The notes under the pieces are model-generated. The model saw nothing but the letters and a program-made list of their open reading frames with translations. It made no database searches and was not told where the DNA came from. 64,000 bases of DNA from Natribaculum breve. GTDB lineage: Archaea; Halobacteriota; Halobacteria; Halobacteriales; Natrialbaceae. Positions 24,152 through 34,244 of this stretch are shown in pieces (the first letter of the stretch is position 1; each line of letters begins with the position of its first letter). The stretch is from NCBI RefSeq assembly GCF_023008585.1, contig NZ_CP095390.1:1922001-1986000 (forward strand), read 5' to 3'. The position numbers and the translations under genes were made by a program.

Positions 24152-25345
24152 TCAGGGGACTCGAGGAACCCCCGCCGCCTCGAGCGCCCGTCGTCGTTCG
24201 TCGTCGGTGAGCCGGTAGGGTTCGAGTTCGGCAGCGAGGTCGCCGAGGTCGGCCCGGCGGCGCTGGTGGGCGGCCAGGAAGTCGGTGATCCGATCGATGG
24301 CGATTTCCTTCAGTTCGCCGCTGAGGAGTTTTCCTTCCCGGTAACGCTCGGCGATGCGCTCGAGGTCGTCGTCGTCGGGTTCGAAGAAGAACCGCAGGTA
24401 CTGGAACGGGACGTCGACGGTCGGATCACCGCCGCGTTCTCGGTGTTCCTCGAGGCTGGCCCGGCCGCCGGTGTAGGCGTGACGGCGGATCGTCTCGGCG
24501 ACGGTCTCGGGGTCGTCGGTGAGTTCGATCGACGGGGCGTCGCCGGACGAACTCATCTTGCCCGGACCCTCGAGACTCGGGAGGAAGCGCCCGAGTAGCG
24601 CACCCGGTTTCTCGACTGGCAGCGCCTCCTTCGCCGCGACGTCCCGACAGACCCGAACGTGGGGATCCTGGTCGACGGCGATGGGGACGAGGGTGGGCTG
24701 GCGGCCCGCCACGAGCTGGGGAAGCAGGAGGTGGGTCGCCTGCACGGCCGGGTAGAACTGCAGGCCGACGGTGTCGGTCTCGCCGTAGACCGCCTCGACG
24801 GTCGCCGGCGTGAGGTGGTTCGCGAGCCGAACGGCGATCGGGTAGACGACGTCCGCGTCGGCAGTGTCGACGACGATCCGGGTCCGCTCGGGGTCGAAGC
24901 CCACCGCGAGGACGTCACGGAGGTTCTCGCGTGCGTGCTCGCCGATCGCCTCGAACGACTGGTCTTTCGCGAGGAACTTCTCGTCGTCCGAGAGCGGGAC
25001 GTAGACCGTCGCCCCCGTCTCTCGCTGGAGTCGTCTCGCGAGATACAGCGGGAGGACGTGCCCGAGGTGCATCGGGCCCGAGGGGCCGCGCCCGGTGACG
25101 ACCGCGTGGGGGTCGCCCGACTCGGCCGCCTCGAGGTACCGGTCGACGTCCCGGCCGGCGTAGAAGGTCCGCCGGCGGACCAGCGGGTGGTCGGGGAAGC
25201 GAGCGATCTGTTCGTCGGTGAGCGGGTCGGCACCGAAGCGCTCGAGCAGTTTCTCGTAGTCGACCTCGCCGTCGACGGCGTAGGGCGTGACGGTGAAGTC
25301 GGCGTCGGTCGCGTGCGATTCGGTCGTGGATTCGGTGTCGGTCAT
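24152..25345 (-). CDS. trpS: Tryptophanyl-tRNA synthetase
   Basis: 397 residues. Charges tRNA-Trp. Class I motifs: HLGH (93-96) in TGRGPSGPMHLGHVLP and KMSSS (263-267) in LEGPGKMSSSGDAPS. Archaeal/eukaryotic-type TrpRS with AVDQDPHVRVCRDVA. Start ATG MTDTESTTES; the longer in-frame reading would run back through the leader region. About 157 nt separate this start from that of an upstream mini-ORF with two Trp codons, pointing to attenuation-like control. Confidence 0.95.
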   Translation of the reverse strand: MTDTESTTESHATDADFTVTPYAVDGEVDYEKLLERFGADPLTDEQIARFPDHPLVRRRTFYAGRDVDRYLEAAESGDPHAVVTGRGPSGPMHLGHVLPLYLARRLQRETGATVYVPLSDDEKFLAKDQSFEAIGEHARENLRDVLAVGFDPERTRIVVDTADADVVYPIAVRLANHLTPATVEAVYGETDTVGLQFYPAVQATHLLLPQLVAGRQPTLVPIAVDQDPHVRVCRDVAAKEALPVEKPGALLGRFLPSLEGPGKMSSSGDAPSIELTDDPETVAETIRRHAYTGGRASLEEHRERGGDPTVDVPFQYLRFFFEPDDDDLERIAERYREGKLLSGELKEIAIDRITDFLAAHQRRRADLGDLAAELEPYRLTDDERRRALEAAGVPRVP

Positions 25346-25401
25346 TCTGGATCGAGGTCGCAAAGCAGCGGCTGGAAGGCGATTCACGCGAGAACGAGGG
25401 A

Positions 25402-25497
25402 GCACCGCCGTCGCGCCCGCCGGGTTAGGCCGCGTCGCGCGCGGCGACGACACTGTCCGCTCTCGAGACGGCGTGCCAGCGCCACCGGAGAGCGGAC
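25402..25497 (-). promoter_or_regulatory. Candidate attenuator stems in the trpS leader
   Basis: On the minus strand GTCCGCTCTC (25497-25488) and GAGAGCGGAC (25464-25455) form a perfect 10-bp stem whose loop contains both Trp codons of the leader ORF. Alternatively the loop segment GCACGCCGTC (25476-25467) can pair with GACGGCGGTGC (25412-25402) downstream of the leader stop, with one bulge. The two pairings compete, as in attenuators. Confidence 0.5.
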
Positions 25498-25502
25498 GTC
25501 AT
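25425..25502 (-). CDS. Putative Trp-codon leader peptide of trpS
   Basis: 25 residues beginning MTSALRWRWHAVSR, followed by TAA 79 nt before trpS. Codons 7 and 9 are TGG, while Trp is about 1% of residues in neighbouring genes. The ATG lies ~25 nt from a good TATA box, so the transcript should start at it without a 5' UTR. Same design as the Phe leader at 6003: leaderless start, 5' stem arm right after the start codon, cognate codons in or next to the 3' half of that stem. Function is inference. Confidence 0.7.
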   Translation of the reverse strand: MTSALRWRWHAVSRADSVVAARDAA

Positions 25503-25522
25503 CGGGTAGATGTCGGCGCGTC

Positions 25523-25540
25523 TATGAAAAGAACGTTTCG
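25523..25540 (-). promoter_or_regulatory. Promoter of the trpS leader transcript
   Basis: On the minus strand CGAAACG (BRE-like, 25540-25534) is followed by TTTTCATA (25530-25523), centred ~25 nt upstream of the leader ATG at 25502. No other promoter is evident nearer to trpS. Confidence 0.6.
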
Positions 25541-25646
25541 ACAACCGGACGACCACCCGCCGATCGCCCGGGGCGTAACCAGTATCGGTTTACTGTGATG
25601 TGTATTAAACGATTAATAATTACTCGAGCGGCGTCGTATCGATACC

Positions 25647-25877
25647 ATGGTCGTTACGCGTCTCCTCTCGCGCTCCCCTCACCAGGAGCGGACCCGGGCG
25701 CTCGTCAAGACGGTGCTGTACCGGGCGTTCATGATTGTGATCACCGTCGCCGTCGCGTGGCTGGTGACGGGAAGTACGGGCGACGCCGTGAGCATCGGTC
25801 TCGCGACGAACCTCCTGAAGACGGGGACCTACTACGTCTACGAGCGCGTCTGGGATCACATCTCCTGGGGCGTCTAG
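25647..25877 (+). CDS. DUF2061 membrane protein
   Basis: 76 residues. LVKTVLYRAFMIVITVAVAW, then GLATNLLKTGTYYVYERVWD, the conserved order of DUF2061, with two predicted membrane helices. Function unknown; bacterial homologues are small membrane proteins. TATA-like ATTAATAATTA lies ~35 nt upstream. Start ATG MVVTRLLSRSPHQERT. Confidence 0.82.
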   Translation: MVVTRLLSRSPHQERTRALVKTVLYRAFMIVITVAVAWLVTGSTGDAVSIGLATNLLKTGTYYVYERVWDHISWGV

Positions 25878-25939
25878 TCGACCGATCGCGACGCGACATC
25901 GACGCGAAGACGCGGGTCCGGTCGTCGCCGCGAGCGCAG

Positions 25940-26803
25940 TCAGTCGCGAGAGGGGTCGGGGTCGGGAGTCGTGACGAACTCGAGTAACTCCTCGCCGCTC
26001 ACGTCGAGTCCCTGCCTCGAGAAGAAGTTCGCCACGTTCCGGCAGTCCCGCTCCAGGAAGTCGCGACTGTTGGGGTGGTGAACCGTCACCGCCTGCCCGA
26101 GGTCGATCACGACGAGTTGGCCCTCGTGGAAGACGACGTTGTACTCGCTCAGGTCGCCGTGGATCAGCCCGGCCGAGTAGAGCCGGCGCATGTACTCCCG
26201 GAGCACCTCGTAGGCGGTCTGGGGGTTCTCGACGTGGACCTCGCCCAGCCGCTTCGCCCGCCCCTCCTCGTTGCCGATGTACTCCATCACGAGGACGTTG
26301 CGCTCTGCGGCGATCGGTTCCGGGACGCGCACGCCCGCACGCTGGGCTCGTTCCAGGTTCGCCAGTTCCTTCTTGACCCACGCGAGGACGACGTCCTTTT
26401 TCTTCCCGCCGAGCCCCTCGAAGCGGGGGTCGCCCTCCAGGTAGTCGCGCATCTGCCGGAAGTTCGAGGCGTTGATCCGGTAGACTTTGACCGCGACCTC
26501 GCGGTCGTCGCCGAGGGCGTGGTAGACGTTGGCCTCCTTGCCCGTCGAGATCGGCCCGCCGAAGGCCTCGACGTGGCCGTCCTGGACGAGCTTGTACAGC
26601 GCCGCGAACGTCGCGTCGTCGAACACCGACTGTTCGACCTTGAACTGGTCTGCGTCTTTGATCCGCTCTTCGAACTGCTCGAACTCCCGGTCGCGCTTGC
26701 GGGCGATGCGATCCGCCTCCGTGTCGGAGACGTCGATCTCTTCCCACTCGTCGCCGGGAGTGTCGGCTCGCTCGAGGTCTACCAGCCCGAACTCGTCTGC
26801 CAT
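25940..26803 (-). CDS. rio1: RIO1 serine protein kinase
   Basis: 287 residues. Atypical kinase for small-subunit ribosome maturation. P-loop-like STGKEANVYHAL (86-97), catalytic Asp217 in LIHGDLSEYNVVF, metal-binding Asp234 in VIDLGQAV. A winged-helix-like N-terminal part precedes the kinase domain. Divergent from ligA, with 105 bp between starts. Confidence 0.95.
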   Translation of the reverse strand: MADEFGLVDLERADTPGDEWEEIDVSDTEADRIARKRDREFEQFEERIKDADQFKVEQSVFDDATFAALYKLVQDGHVEAFGGPISTGKEANVYHALGDDREVAVKVYRINASNFRQMRDYLEGDPRFEGLGGKKKDVVLAWVKKELANLERAQRAGVRVPEPIAAERNVLVMEYIGNEEGRAKRLGEVHVENPQTAYEVLREYMRRLYSAGLIHGDLSEYNVVFHEGQLVVIDLGQAVTVHHPNSRDFLERDCRNVANFFSRQGLDVSGEELLEFVTTPDPDPSRD

Positions 26804-26833
26804 CTACGGGACAGTAGGGAGCCAGACGGGTAA

Positions 26834-28975
<2,142 letters not shown>

Positions 28976-28978
<3 letters not shown>

Positions 28979-29056
28979 TACCGTCTGCCGTCGGTCGTTC
29001 CCGGAGCAATCGCGAGCGGTCCGGCGGTTGCTCCGGTAAATAGCGACAGCAGACAT
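28976..29056. repeat. Palindrome at the ligA stop (family-1 related)
   Basis: Starts TGATACC at the ligA stop. Outer arms GTCTGCCGTCG (28983-28993) and CGACAGCAGAC (29044-29054); perfect inner arms CCGGAGCAA (29001-29009) and TTGCTCCGG (29028-29036). Confidence 0.75.
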
Positions 29057-29097
29057 GCTGACGGCTCGAGGGGATCGAACGCGTCGAGAGCGGCCGG

Positions 29098-30033
29098 TCA
29101 GCCGGACAGGCGGTCAGCGATCGGCGACAGCGTCTCGAGCCCGTGGACCTCGTCTTCGGTCTCGGGGACGGTGACGACCTCGAGGTCGGGAAACGTCTCG
29201 CGGATCTCCGCGAGGCGTCGCTCGTGGCGACGCTGGCGCGACTGACAGCGCGAACAGCACTCCGCGGCGTCCTCGAGGACGCGGTTGACGACGACCGTCC
29301 GGACGGGGATCCCCACCTCGCGCAGGCGCTCGACGAGGCGTTCGGACTCGGCGATGGCCATCGTCTCGGGGATCAGAACGACCCGAAACTCCGTCCGCTC
29401 GGGATCGGTCAGGACGTCGCGGGCACGCTTCATCCGCGCCTGGAGGTTCTCGAGTCCCTCGTCGTCGTCGCGACCGCCGGCGTAGGCGAGCGGTCCGAAC
29501 ATCATCTGTCGCGCCGAGTTGCCGATCCGGCGAACCTGGCCGCGCAGCGAGCGGGTCGTCTCGAGGGCGAGTCCCATCACCTCGGGGAGGTCGAACAGCC
29601 GCAGGGTGTGTCCCGTCGGTGCCGTGTCGAAGACGACGACGTCCCAGCGGTCGGCGTCGACGTACTCGACGAGCAGATCGAGCGCGGCCAGTTCGTCGCT
29701 CCCCGCCGGGGCCCCCGAGGCGAAGAGCCGTTCGACGTCCGCGTCATCGAGGCGAATCCCCGCCGAGCGGAGGTCGGCGGCCAGCGCCCGCGCGATCCGC
29801 TCGTAGCGGTCGGCACGCGCCTCGGGGTCGATCTCGACGGCCGAGAGTCCAGACCGGAGTTCGATCGGGTCAGGACCGAGTTCGGTCTCGAACGCGTCGG
29901 CGAGCGAGTGTGCCGGGTCGGTCGAGACGACGAGCGTCTCGTGGCCCTCGTCGGCGAGTCCGAGTCCGGTGGCCGCCGCGCAGGTCGTCTTGCCGACGCC
30001 ACCCTTGCCGCCGTAGAAGATACACCGGGTCAC
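29098..30033 (-). CDS. ArsA/Get3-family ATPase
   Basis: 311 residues. Deviant Walker A GKGGVGKT (9-16), switch II DTAPTGHTLRL, and CCSRCQSRQ, the CxxC of Get3-like proteins that bind zinc at a dimer interface. Could target tail-anchored membrane proteins or have another ATPase role. No ars genes nearby, so arsenite export is unlikely. Convergent with ligA, followed 64 nt upstream by an ABC transporter on the same strand. Confidence 0.9.
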   Translation of the reverse strand: MTRCIFYGGKGGVGKTTCAAATGLGLADEGHETLVVSTDPAHSLADAFETELGPDPIELRSGLSAVEIDPEARADRYERIARALAADLRSAGIRLDDADVERLFASGAPAGSDELAALDLLVEYVDADRWDVVVFDTAPTGHTLRLFDLPEVMGLALETTRSLRGQVRRIGNSARQMMFGPLAYAGGRDDDEGLENLQARMKRARDVLTDPERTEFRVVLIPETMAIAESERLVERLREVGIPVRTVVVNRVLEDAAECCSRCQSRQRRHERRLAEIRETFPDLEVVTVPETEDEVHGLETLSPIADRLSG

Positions 30034-30097
30034 GACCGGAGATACGGGACGCGGGCTCTAAAGCGATACCCAGGAAACCGGCCGCGAGTCGCCCGGA

Positions 30098-30982
30098 CTA
30101 GAGGTCGAGTCGTTCGAACCGCAGGTAGCCGAGACCGAGCGGGACGACGATCCACAGGATCAGGATCGCGACCGCGACCCACTTCGAGAAGTAAAACGGG
30201 ATCTCTCCCTGCGGGAAGAGATTCCCGAGCGGGTCGACCTCGGGGAGCAATCCGGCGAGGGCGGCACCGTAGGAACCGCCGGGACTGAGTCGCGGATAGA
30301 AGAGGTACCAGTCGGGTGGCCTGGTGCCGAAAGAGGGGATGACCTGCCCCTCGAGCAGATAGTACACCACGTCCCTGAACCGGTCGAAGACGAACGCGAA
30401 AAAGAAGAAGACGCCGACGACGGCGGCGGCGGCCTTGGTCGTGGACTTCGTCAGCGCGGAGATCGCGACGCCGAGGCCGACGTAGACGGCACCGAACAGC
30501 AACGAGAGGACGGTGAACACGAGGATGTGCCCGAGGTTGAACTCGTCGTAGAGCGCGACGACGACGACCACCGCGACGAGGAGGCCGGCGAAAAACGACG
30601 TCCACAGCACGAGCGTCCGCCCGACGAACTTGCCGACGATGGCGTCGAGCCTCGAGTGAGGCAGCGAGAAGAGGATCTTCGCGCTCCCGGAGTCGACCTC
30701 GCCGGCCAGCGCCTTGTAGCCGACGAGCAGCCCGATCAGCGGGATCAACAGCGCGACGGGCGTCTGGAGGAAGAAGATCAGATCGATCGCGGTGATCTCG
30801 GCTTCCTGCTGGGCGGCGGGTTGCCGAGCGAAGAGGTCGTCGAGCCAGACGAACAGGAACGCCATGCCGCCGAGGAAGGCGACGAACAGGAGCGTCAACA
30901 GCCACAGCACCTTCGAGCGGGCGGCGTCCTGGAAGTCCTTCTTGGCGATCGCACGGACGCTGTCGAGCGAGAGCGAACTCAT
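30098..30982 (-). CDS. ABC-2 type transporter permease
   Basis: 294 residues with six hydrophobic segments. A long extracytoplasmic loop lies between the fifth and sixth segments (PGGSYGAALAGLLPEVDPLG). N-terminus DSVRAIAKKDFQDAARSKVLW is typical of ABC-2 permeases. Start ATG overlaps the ATPase stop (ATGA). Substrate unknown. Confidence 0.88.
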   Translation of the reverse strand: MSSLSLDSVRAIAKKDFQDAARSKVLWLLTLLFVAFLGGMAFLFVWLDDLFARQPAAQQEAEITAIDLIFFLQTPVALLIPLIGLLVGYKALAGEVDSGSAKILFSLPHSRLDAIVGKFVGRTLVLWTSFFAGLLVAVVVVVALYDEFNLGHILVFTVLSLLFGAVYVGLGVAISALTKSTTKAAAAVVGVFFFFAFVFDRFRDVVYYLLEGQVIPSFGTRPPDWYLFYPRLSPGGSYGAALAGLLPEVDPLGNLFPQGEIPFYFSKWVAVAILILWIVVPLGLGYLRFERLDL

Positions 30983-31899
30983 GCCGAGACCTCCTCTTTC
31001 GTGTAGGAGTGAAACACCTCGTCGAGCGAGGCCTCCTCGGTCGAGAAGTCACGCACCTCGAGGCCGTTGCTCTCGAGTGCCTCGAGGACGGCGGTCTTCG
31101 AACCGTCGCAGGTGACGACGATCGTCGGCTCCTCGTCACCTTCGACGGAGACGGCACCGACGTCGGGAAGCGAGCGCACGGCCGCGACGGCACCGTCGTC
31201 GATCCGGTCGACGGTCACGCGCAGGGTCGTCCCGCCGCCGACGGACTCGCGTAGCCCGGCGACGGTGTCGACGGCGACCATCTCCCCCTCCCGGAGGATG
31301 CCGACCCGGTCACAGACGGCCTCGACCTGCCCGAGGATGTGACTCGAGAAGAAGACCGTCGCGCCACGGGCGTTCTCCTCGCGGACGATCTCGCGCATCT
31401 CGCGTGCGCCGTTCGGGTCGAGGCCGGTCGAGGGTTCGTCCAGGATGAGCAGGTCGGGCTCGCCGACCAGCGCCATCGCGAGCATGAGTCGCTGGGCCAT
31501 CCCCGTCGAGTAGCCGCCAGCCTTGCGGCCGGCGGCGTCGCGGATGCCGACGCGCTCGAGCAGGTCGTCGGGGTCGTCGTCGACGCCTTTCGACTCGATG
31601 GCGAACTCGAGGTGCTGGCGGCCGGTCAGCCGACGGTACGTCTGGAATCCCTCGGGGAGGACGCCGGTCCGCTGGCGGATCTCGCGACTCGAGCGGTGTG
31701 CGTCGAGGCCGAGGACGCGCGCCTCGCCAGCGGTCGGACGGACGAAGTCGAGCAGGACGTTGATCGTGGTCGACTTCCCCGCGCCGTTCGGGCCGAGAAA
31801 GCCGAACACCTCGCCCTCGCGGACGTCGAAGGAGAGATCGTCGAGTGCGACCGTCGATCCGTAGACCTTGGTCAACCCGTCGACCGTTATCGCCGACAT
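30979..31899 (-). CDS. ABC transporter ATP-binding protein
   Basis: 306 residues. Walker A GPNGAGKST, signature YSTGMAQRLMLAMAL, Walker B LLILDEPSTGLDP. C-terminal ~80 residues form an ACT-like regulatory tail. ATG 31899 (MSAITVDGLTKVYGS) chosen over a longer frame. Partner permease follows with a 4-nt overlap. Probably exports a drug, lipid or copper/nitrous-type substrate; not determinable. Confidence 0.93.
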   Translation of the reverse strand: MSAITVDGLTKVYGSTVALDDLSFDVREGEVFGFLGPNGAGKSTTINVLLDFVRPTAGEARVLGLDAHRSSREIRQRTGVLPEGFQTYRRLTGRQHLEFAIESKGVDDDPDDLLERVGIRDAAGRKAGGYSTGMAQRLMLAMALVGEPDLLILDEPSTGLDPNGAREMREIVREENARGATVFFSSHILGQVEAVCDRVGILREGEMVAVDTVAGLRESVGGGTTLRVTVDRIDDGAVAAVRSLPDVGAVSVEGDEEPTIVVTCDGSKTAVLEALESNGLEVRDFSTEEASLDEVFHSYTKEEVSA

Positions 31900-31962
31900 A
31901 GGTGTGTGGTCTCTGTGTCGACCGATAAGGTTTGTCACTGATCGACGAAGGTCGACGGCGAT

Positions 31963-32232
31963 CTAGAGCCGATCGTCCGGATCGTACTGCGCTGCGACAC
32001 GCTCGGCCTCGGTCGCGTAGCGCTCGCGCGTCTCCTCGTCGGGGACCGCCTCGAGTTCGTCCGCCGGGATCTCGGCGGCAGCGGTGACCGGCGAACCGGT
32101 TCGAAGCGCCGTCGCCGACCGCTCTCGCTGCTGGTATCGGCGGCCGTCCGGCGTCGCGTAGACGATCGTCACGAGGTTCCGGTCGTCGAACGTCCGTTCG
32201 ACGAGCCAACACTGCACGGTCGAGTCGCTCAT
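31963..32232 (-). CDS. Haloarchaeal hypothetical protein
   Basis: 89 residues, starting MSDSTVQCWLVERTFDDRNL. A beta-rich first half (VTIVYATPDGRRYQQRERS) and a helical acidic second half. No motif recognised. Start ATG chosen at 32232; the longer in-frame extension is unlikely. Same strand as the ABC operon, 63 nt upstream of the ATPase start. Confidence 0.65.
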   Translation of the reverse strand: MSDSTVQCWLVERTFDDRNLVTIVYATPDGRRYQQRERSATALRTGSPVTAAAEIPADELEAVPDEETRERYATEAERVAAQYDPDDRL

Positions 32233-32422
32233 GGCGAGACGTTGTGGATCGACCGAGGAGTATCTACCGCGTCGAACGTCGACGCCGCACGTCGAACCGT
32301 GGTCGTACGGGGGAGCCACGGAGGCGAAGCTATCCCCAAAGAAGTGACGCGAACGCGGCTCTCCGGTACTTTCGAGGGTCGTACCAGACAGCTTTTTGTT
32401 ACCGCTCGTACACGTCTCGAGT

Positions 32423-32830
32423 ATGAGCACGGAACACGCGACTGGCGCAGAACAGCTGTTCGATCGGCCATCGAACCCGATCGGCTACGTGGCCGTTCTC
32501 ATGGCGATCGTGACCGGCGTCGTGCACCTGGTGGCGTCGATGAACGCCATCCAGTTCAGCCAGATGCTGGGGATCCTCTTTATCCTCAATGGCCTCGGAT
32601 TCATCGGCGGGGCGATCCTGTACCTGACCCGGTACTGGCGGCGTCCGCTGTTTCTCGTCGCGGCGCTGTACGCGATCGTCACCATCCTCGCGCTCTTTGC
32701 GGTGCAAGGATGGAGCCTCGAGGCGTTCTACATGGAGGGCAACCTCAACCCGTTCGCGGTCGTGACGAAAGTCGCCGAGGCCGTACTCGCCGTCTGTGCC
32801 GTCTACCTGTACGTCGACGCCGGCGAATGA
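32423..32830 (+). CDS. Four-helix membrane protein
   Basis: 135 residues with four predicted membrane helices (about 22-42, 46-70, 76-96, 110-132). Resembles a haloarchaeal DUF7475-like protein (number from memory). TATA-like CTTTTTGTTA (32392-32401) ~26 nt upstream of the ATG, leaderless. Convergent with the reductase gene with 8 bp between stops. Function unknown. Confidence 0.75.
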   Translation: MSTEHATGAEQLFDRPSNPIGYVAVLMAIVTGVVHLVASMNAIQFSQMLGILFILNGLGFIGGAILYLTRYWRRPLFLVAALYAIVTILALFAVQGWSLEAFYMEGNLNPFAVVTKVAEAVLAVCAVYLYVDAGE

Positions 32831-32838
32831 GCGACGGC

Positions 32839-34068
32839 TTACAGGAATCGCTGTTTGGCGAACTCCGCGAGCAACGGGAGGTCCTCGAGGTGCAGTAGCT
32901 TCGAGATCGCGAATTTGTCGCCGCTGTTTGCCTTGCTCAGCGTCTCCCGGTCGAGTCGGTTCAGATCCCGAAGCAGGGTGTCGTACCGGTCGTTGGGGGC
33001 GAGATAGAGCAGCTGGGTCATCGACAGTCGCGAGTCCATAAGCGGTGCGACCTCCCGGTGCCAGAGGTCGTCGTACAGTGAGATGTTCTCGGCGGACGTA
33101 TCCGGTTCGTCGGGGGTGAGACAGTGGTCGACGGTGACCGCGGCGGCACGTGCAGAGCGCATCCCCTTGTGGATGCCCTCGCCCCAGAGGGGGTCGATCG
33201 AGGGAACCGTGTCGCCGATCGCCATGAAGTTGTCCGTACTCAGGCTTCCGGGACGCTGGATGTGTGCGGAGCCACGGTGCTGTTTGCCCTCGAGTCGCGT
33301 CGCGTTCTCGAATCGCGGGTCGGTGTCGAGCCAGTACTGGAGGTAACCGTCGATGGTGCGGTTCGCCTCGACGTGTCGCTGGTAACTCTCGTTTTGGATG
33401 TAGCAGACGCCGACTTTCGCCGTGTCGTCGCCGGTGTGGAAGATCCAGGAGTACCCCCCCGGTGCGAGGTCGTGGTCCAGCCGGAGCATCATCGCGTCGG
33501 TCAGGTCCGCGTATCCCTGCTGGTCGACCGACACTCCCTCGAGTTCGTACTCGAGGCCGATCGCCTGTTTCTCGCGTGTCAAGTCGCTCACGCCGAGAGC
33601 TTTCGCGAGCGGGGCCGCCGGACCGGTCGCGTCGATGACGACGTCGGCGTAGACCTCCTCGGACCCGTTGTACTGCACCCCGACGACCTCGCCGCCTTCC
33701 GTCACGGGACTGGAGACGCGAGCGTCGAACCGGTATTCGGCACCGTGTTTCCGGCCATCCTCGACCAGGAAGTTCTTGAAGTCGGCGAACTCGAGGACGG
33801 CACCGGCCTGCTCCTGGACGAAGTACTCGTTGGGAGATTCGATCACGACGCTGTCGGTGAAGTTCATCACGACGTCGTCCGGGATCCCGAAGGCGGCCAT
33901 CATCGACGGGAACGTCCCGGCGGTCGACTTGTTGCTCTGACGTGGGAACTCGTCTTCCGGCTCGGTCTCTAGGACGGCGACGTCGTAGCCCCTCGCAGCA
34001 AGATCGCGTGCACACTGTGCGCCGGCGGGGCCGGCACCAGCGATGACCACGTCAAAACTGTCGCACAT
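32839..34068 (-). CDS. Geranylgeranyl reductase-family FAD protein
   Basis: 409 residues. FAD-binding GxGxxG at residues 11-16 (VVIAGAGPAGAQCARDLA), DATGPAAPLAKALG, and GDTVPSIDPLWGEGIHKGM, matching the archaeal digeranylgeranylglycerophospholipid reductase group that saturates isoprenoid chains. The GDT...G...GI motif is as in these flavoproteins. ATG 34068 chosen because AGCTTCATAAC lies ~26 nt upstream, making it leaderless; a longer reading to 34215 crosses the promoter. Could act on menaquinone side chains instead. Confidence 0.85.
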   Translation of the reverse strand: MCDSFDVVIAGAGPAGAQCARDLAARGYDVAVLETEPEDEFPRQSNKSTAGTFPSMMAAFGIPDDVVMNFTDSVVIESPNEYFVQEQAGAVLEFADFKNFLVEDGRKHGAEYRFDARVSSPVTEGGEVVGVQYNGSEEVYADVVIDATGPAAPLAKALGVSDLTREKQAIGLEYELEGVSVDQQGYADLTDAMMLRLDHDLAPGGYSWIFHTGDDTAKVGVCYIQNESYQRHVEANRTIDGYLQYWLDTDPRFENATRLEGKQHRGSAHIQRPGSLSTDNFMAIGDTVPSIDPLWGEGIHKGMRSARAAAVTVDHCLTPDEPDTSAENISLYDDLWHREVAPLMDSRLSMTQLLYLAPNDRYDTLLRDLNRLDRETLSKANSGDKFAISKLLHLEDLPLLAEFAKQRFL

Positions 34069-34244
34069 AAACTGTGATACGCCGTGACCGTTATGAAGCT
34101 TGCTGAGTCGTCCGGCGCGGACCGTCACGTCGTCGACATCGTCCGGTCTCTTGAAACGGTCGCCTCGAGTCGGCGGCCGACTCCCCGTACGACCGACGTG
34201 ACGACGAGATGCCAAACGATTAGTCTCCCTGGTGACTAACGGCG

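Noticed and set aside
29098..30033. Arsenite-export ATPase
   Set aside because: Family match is real, but no arsB, arsD or arsR is nearby, and the CxxC suggests the Get3-like group.
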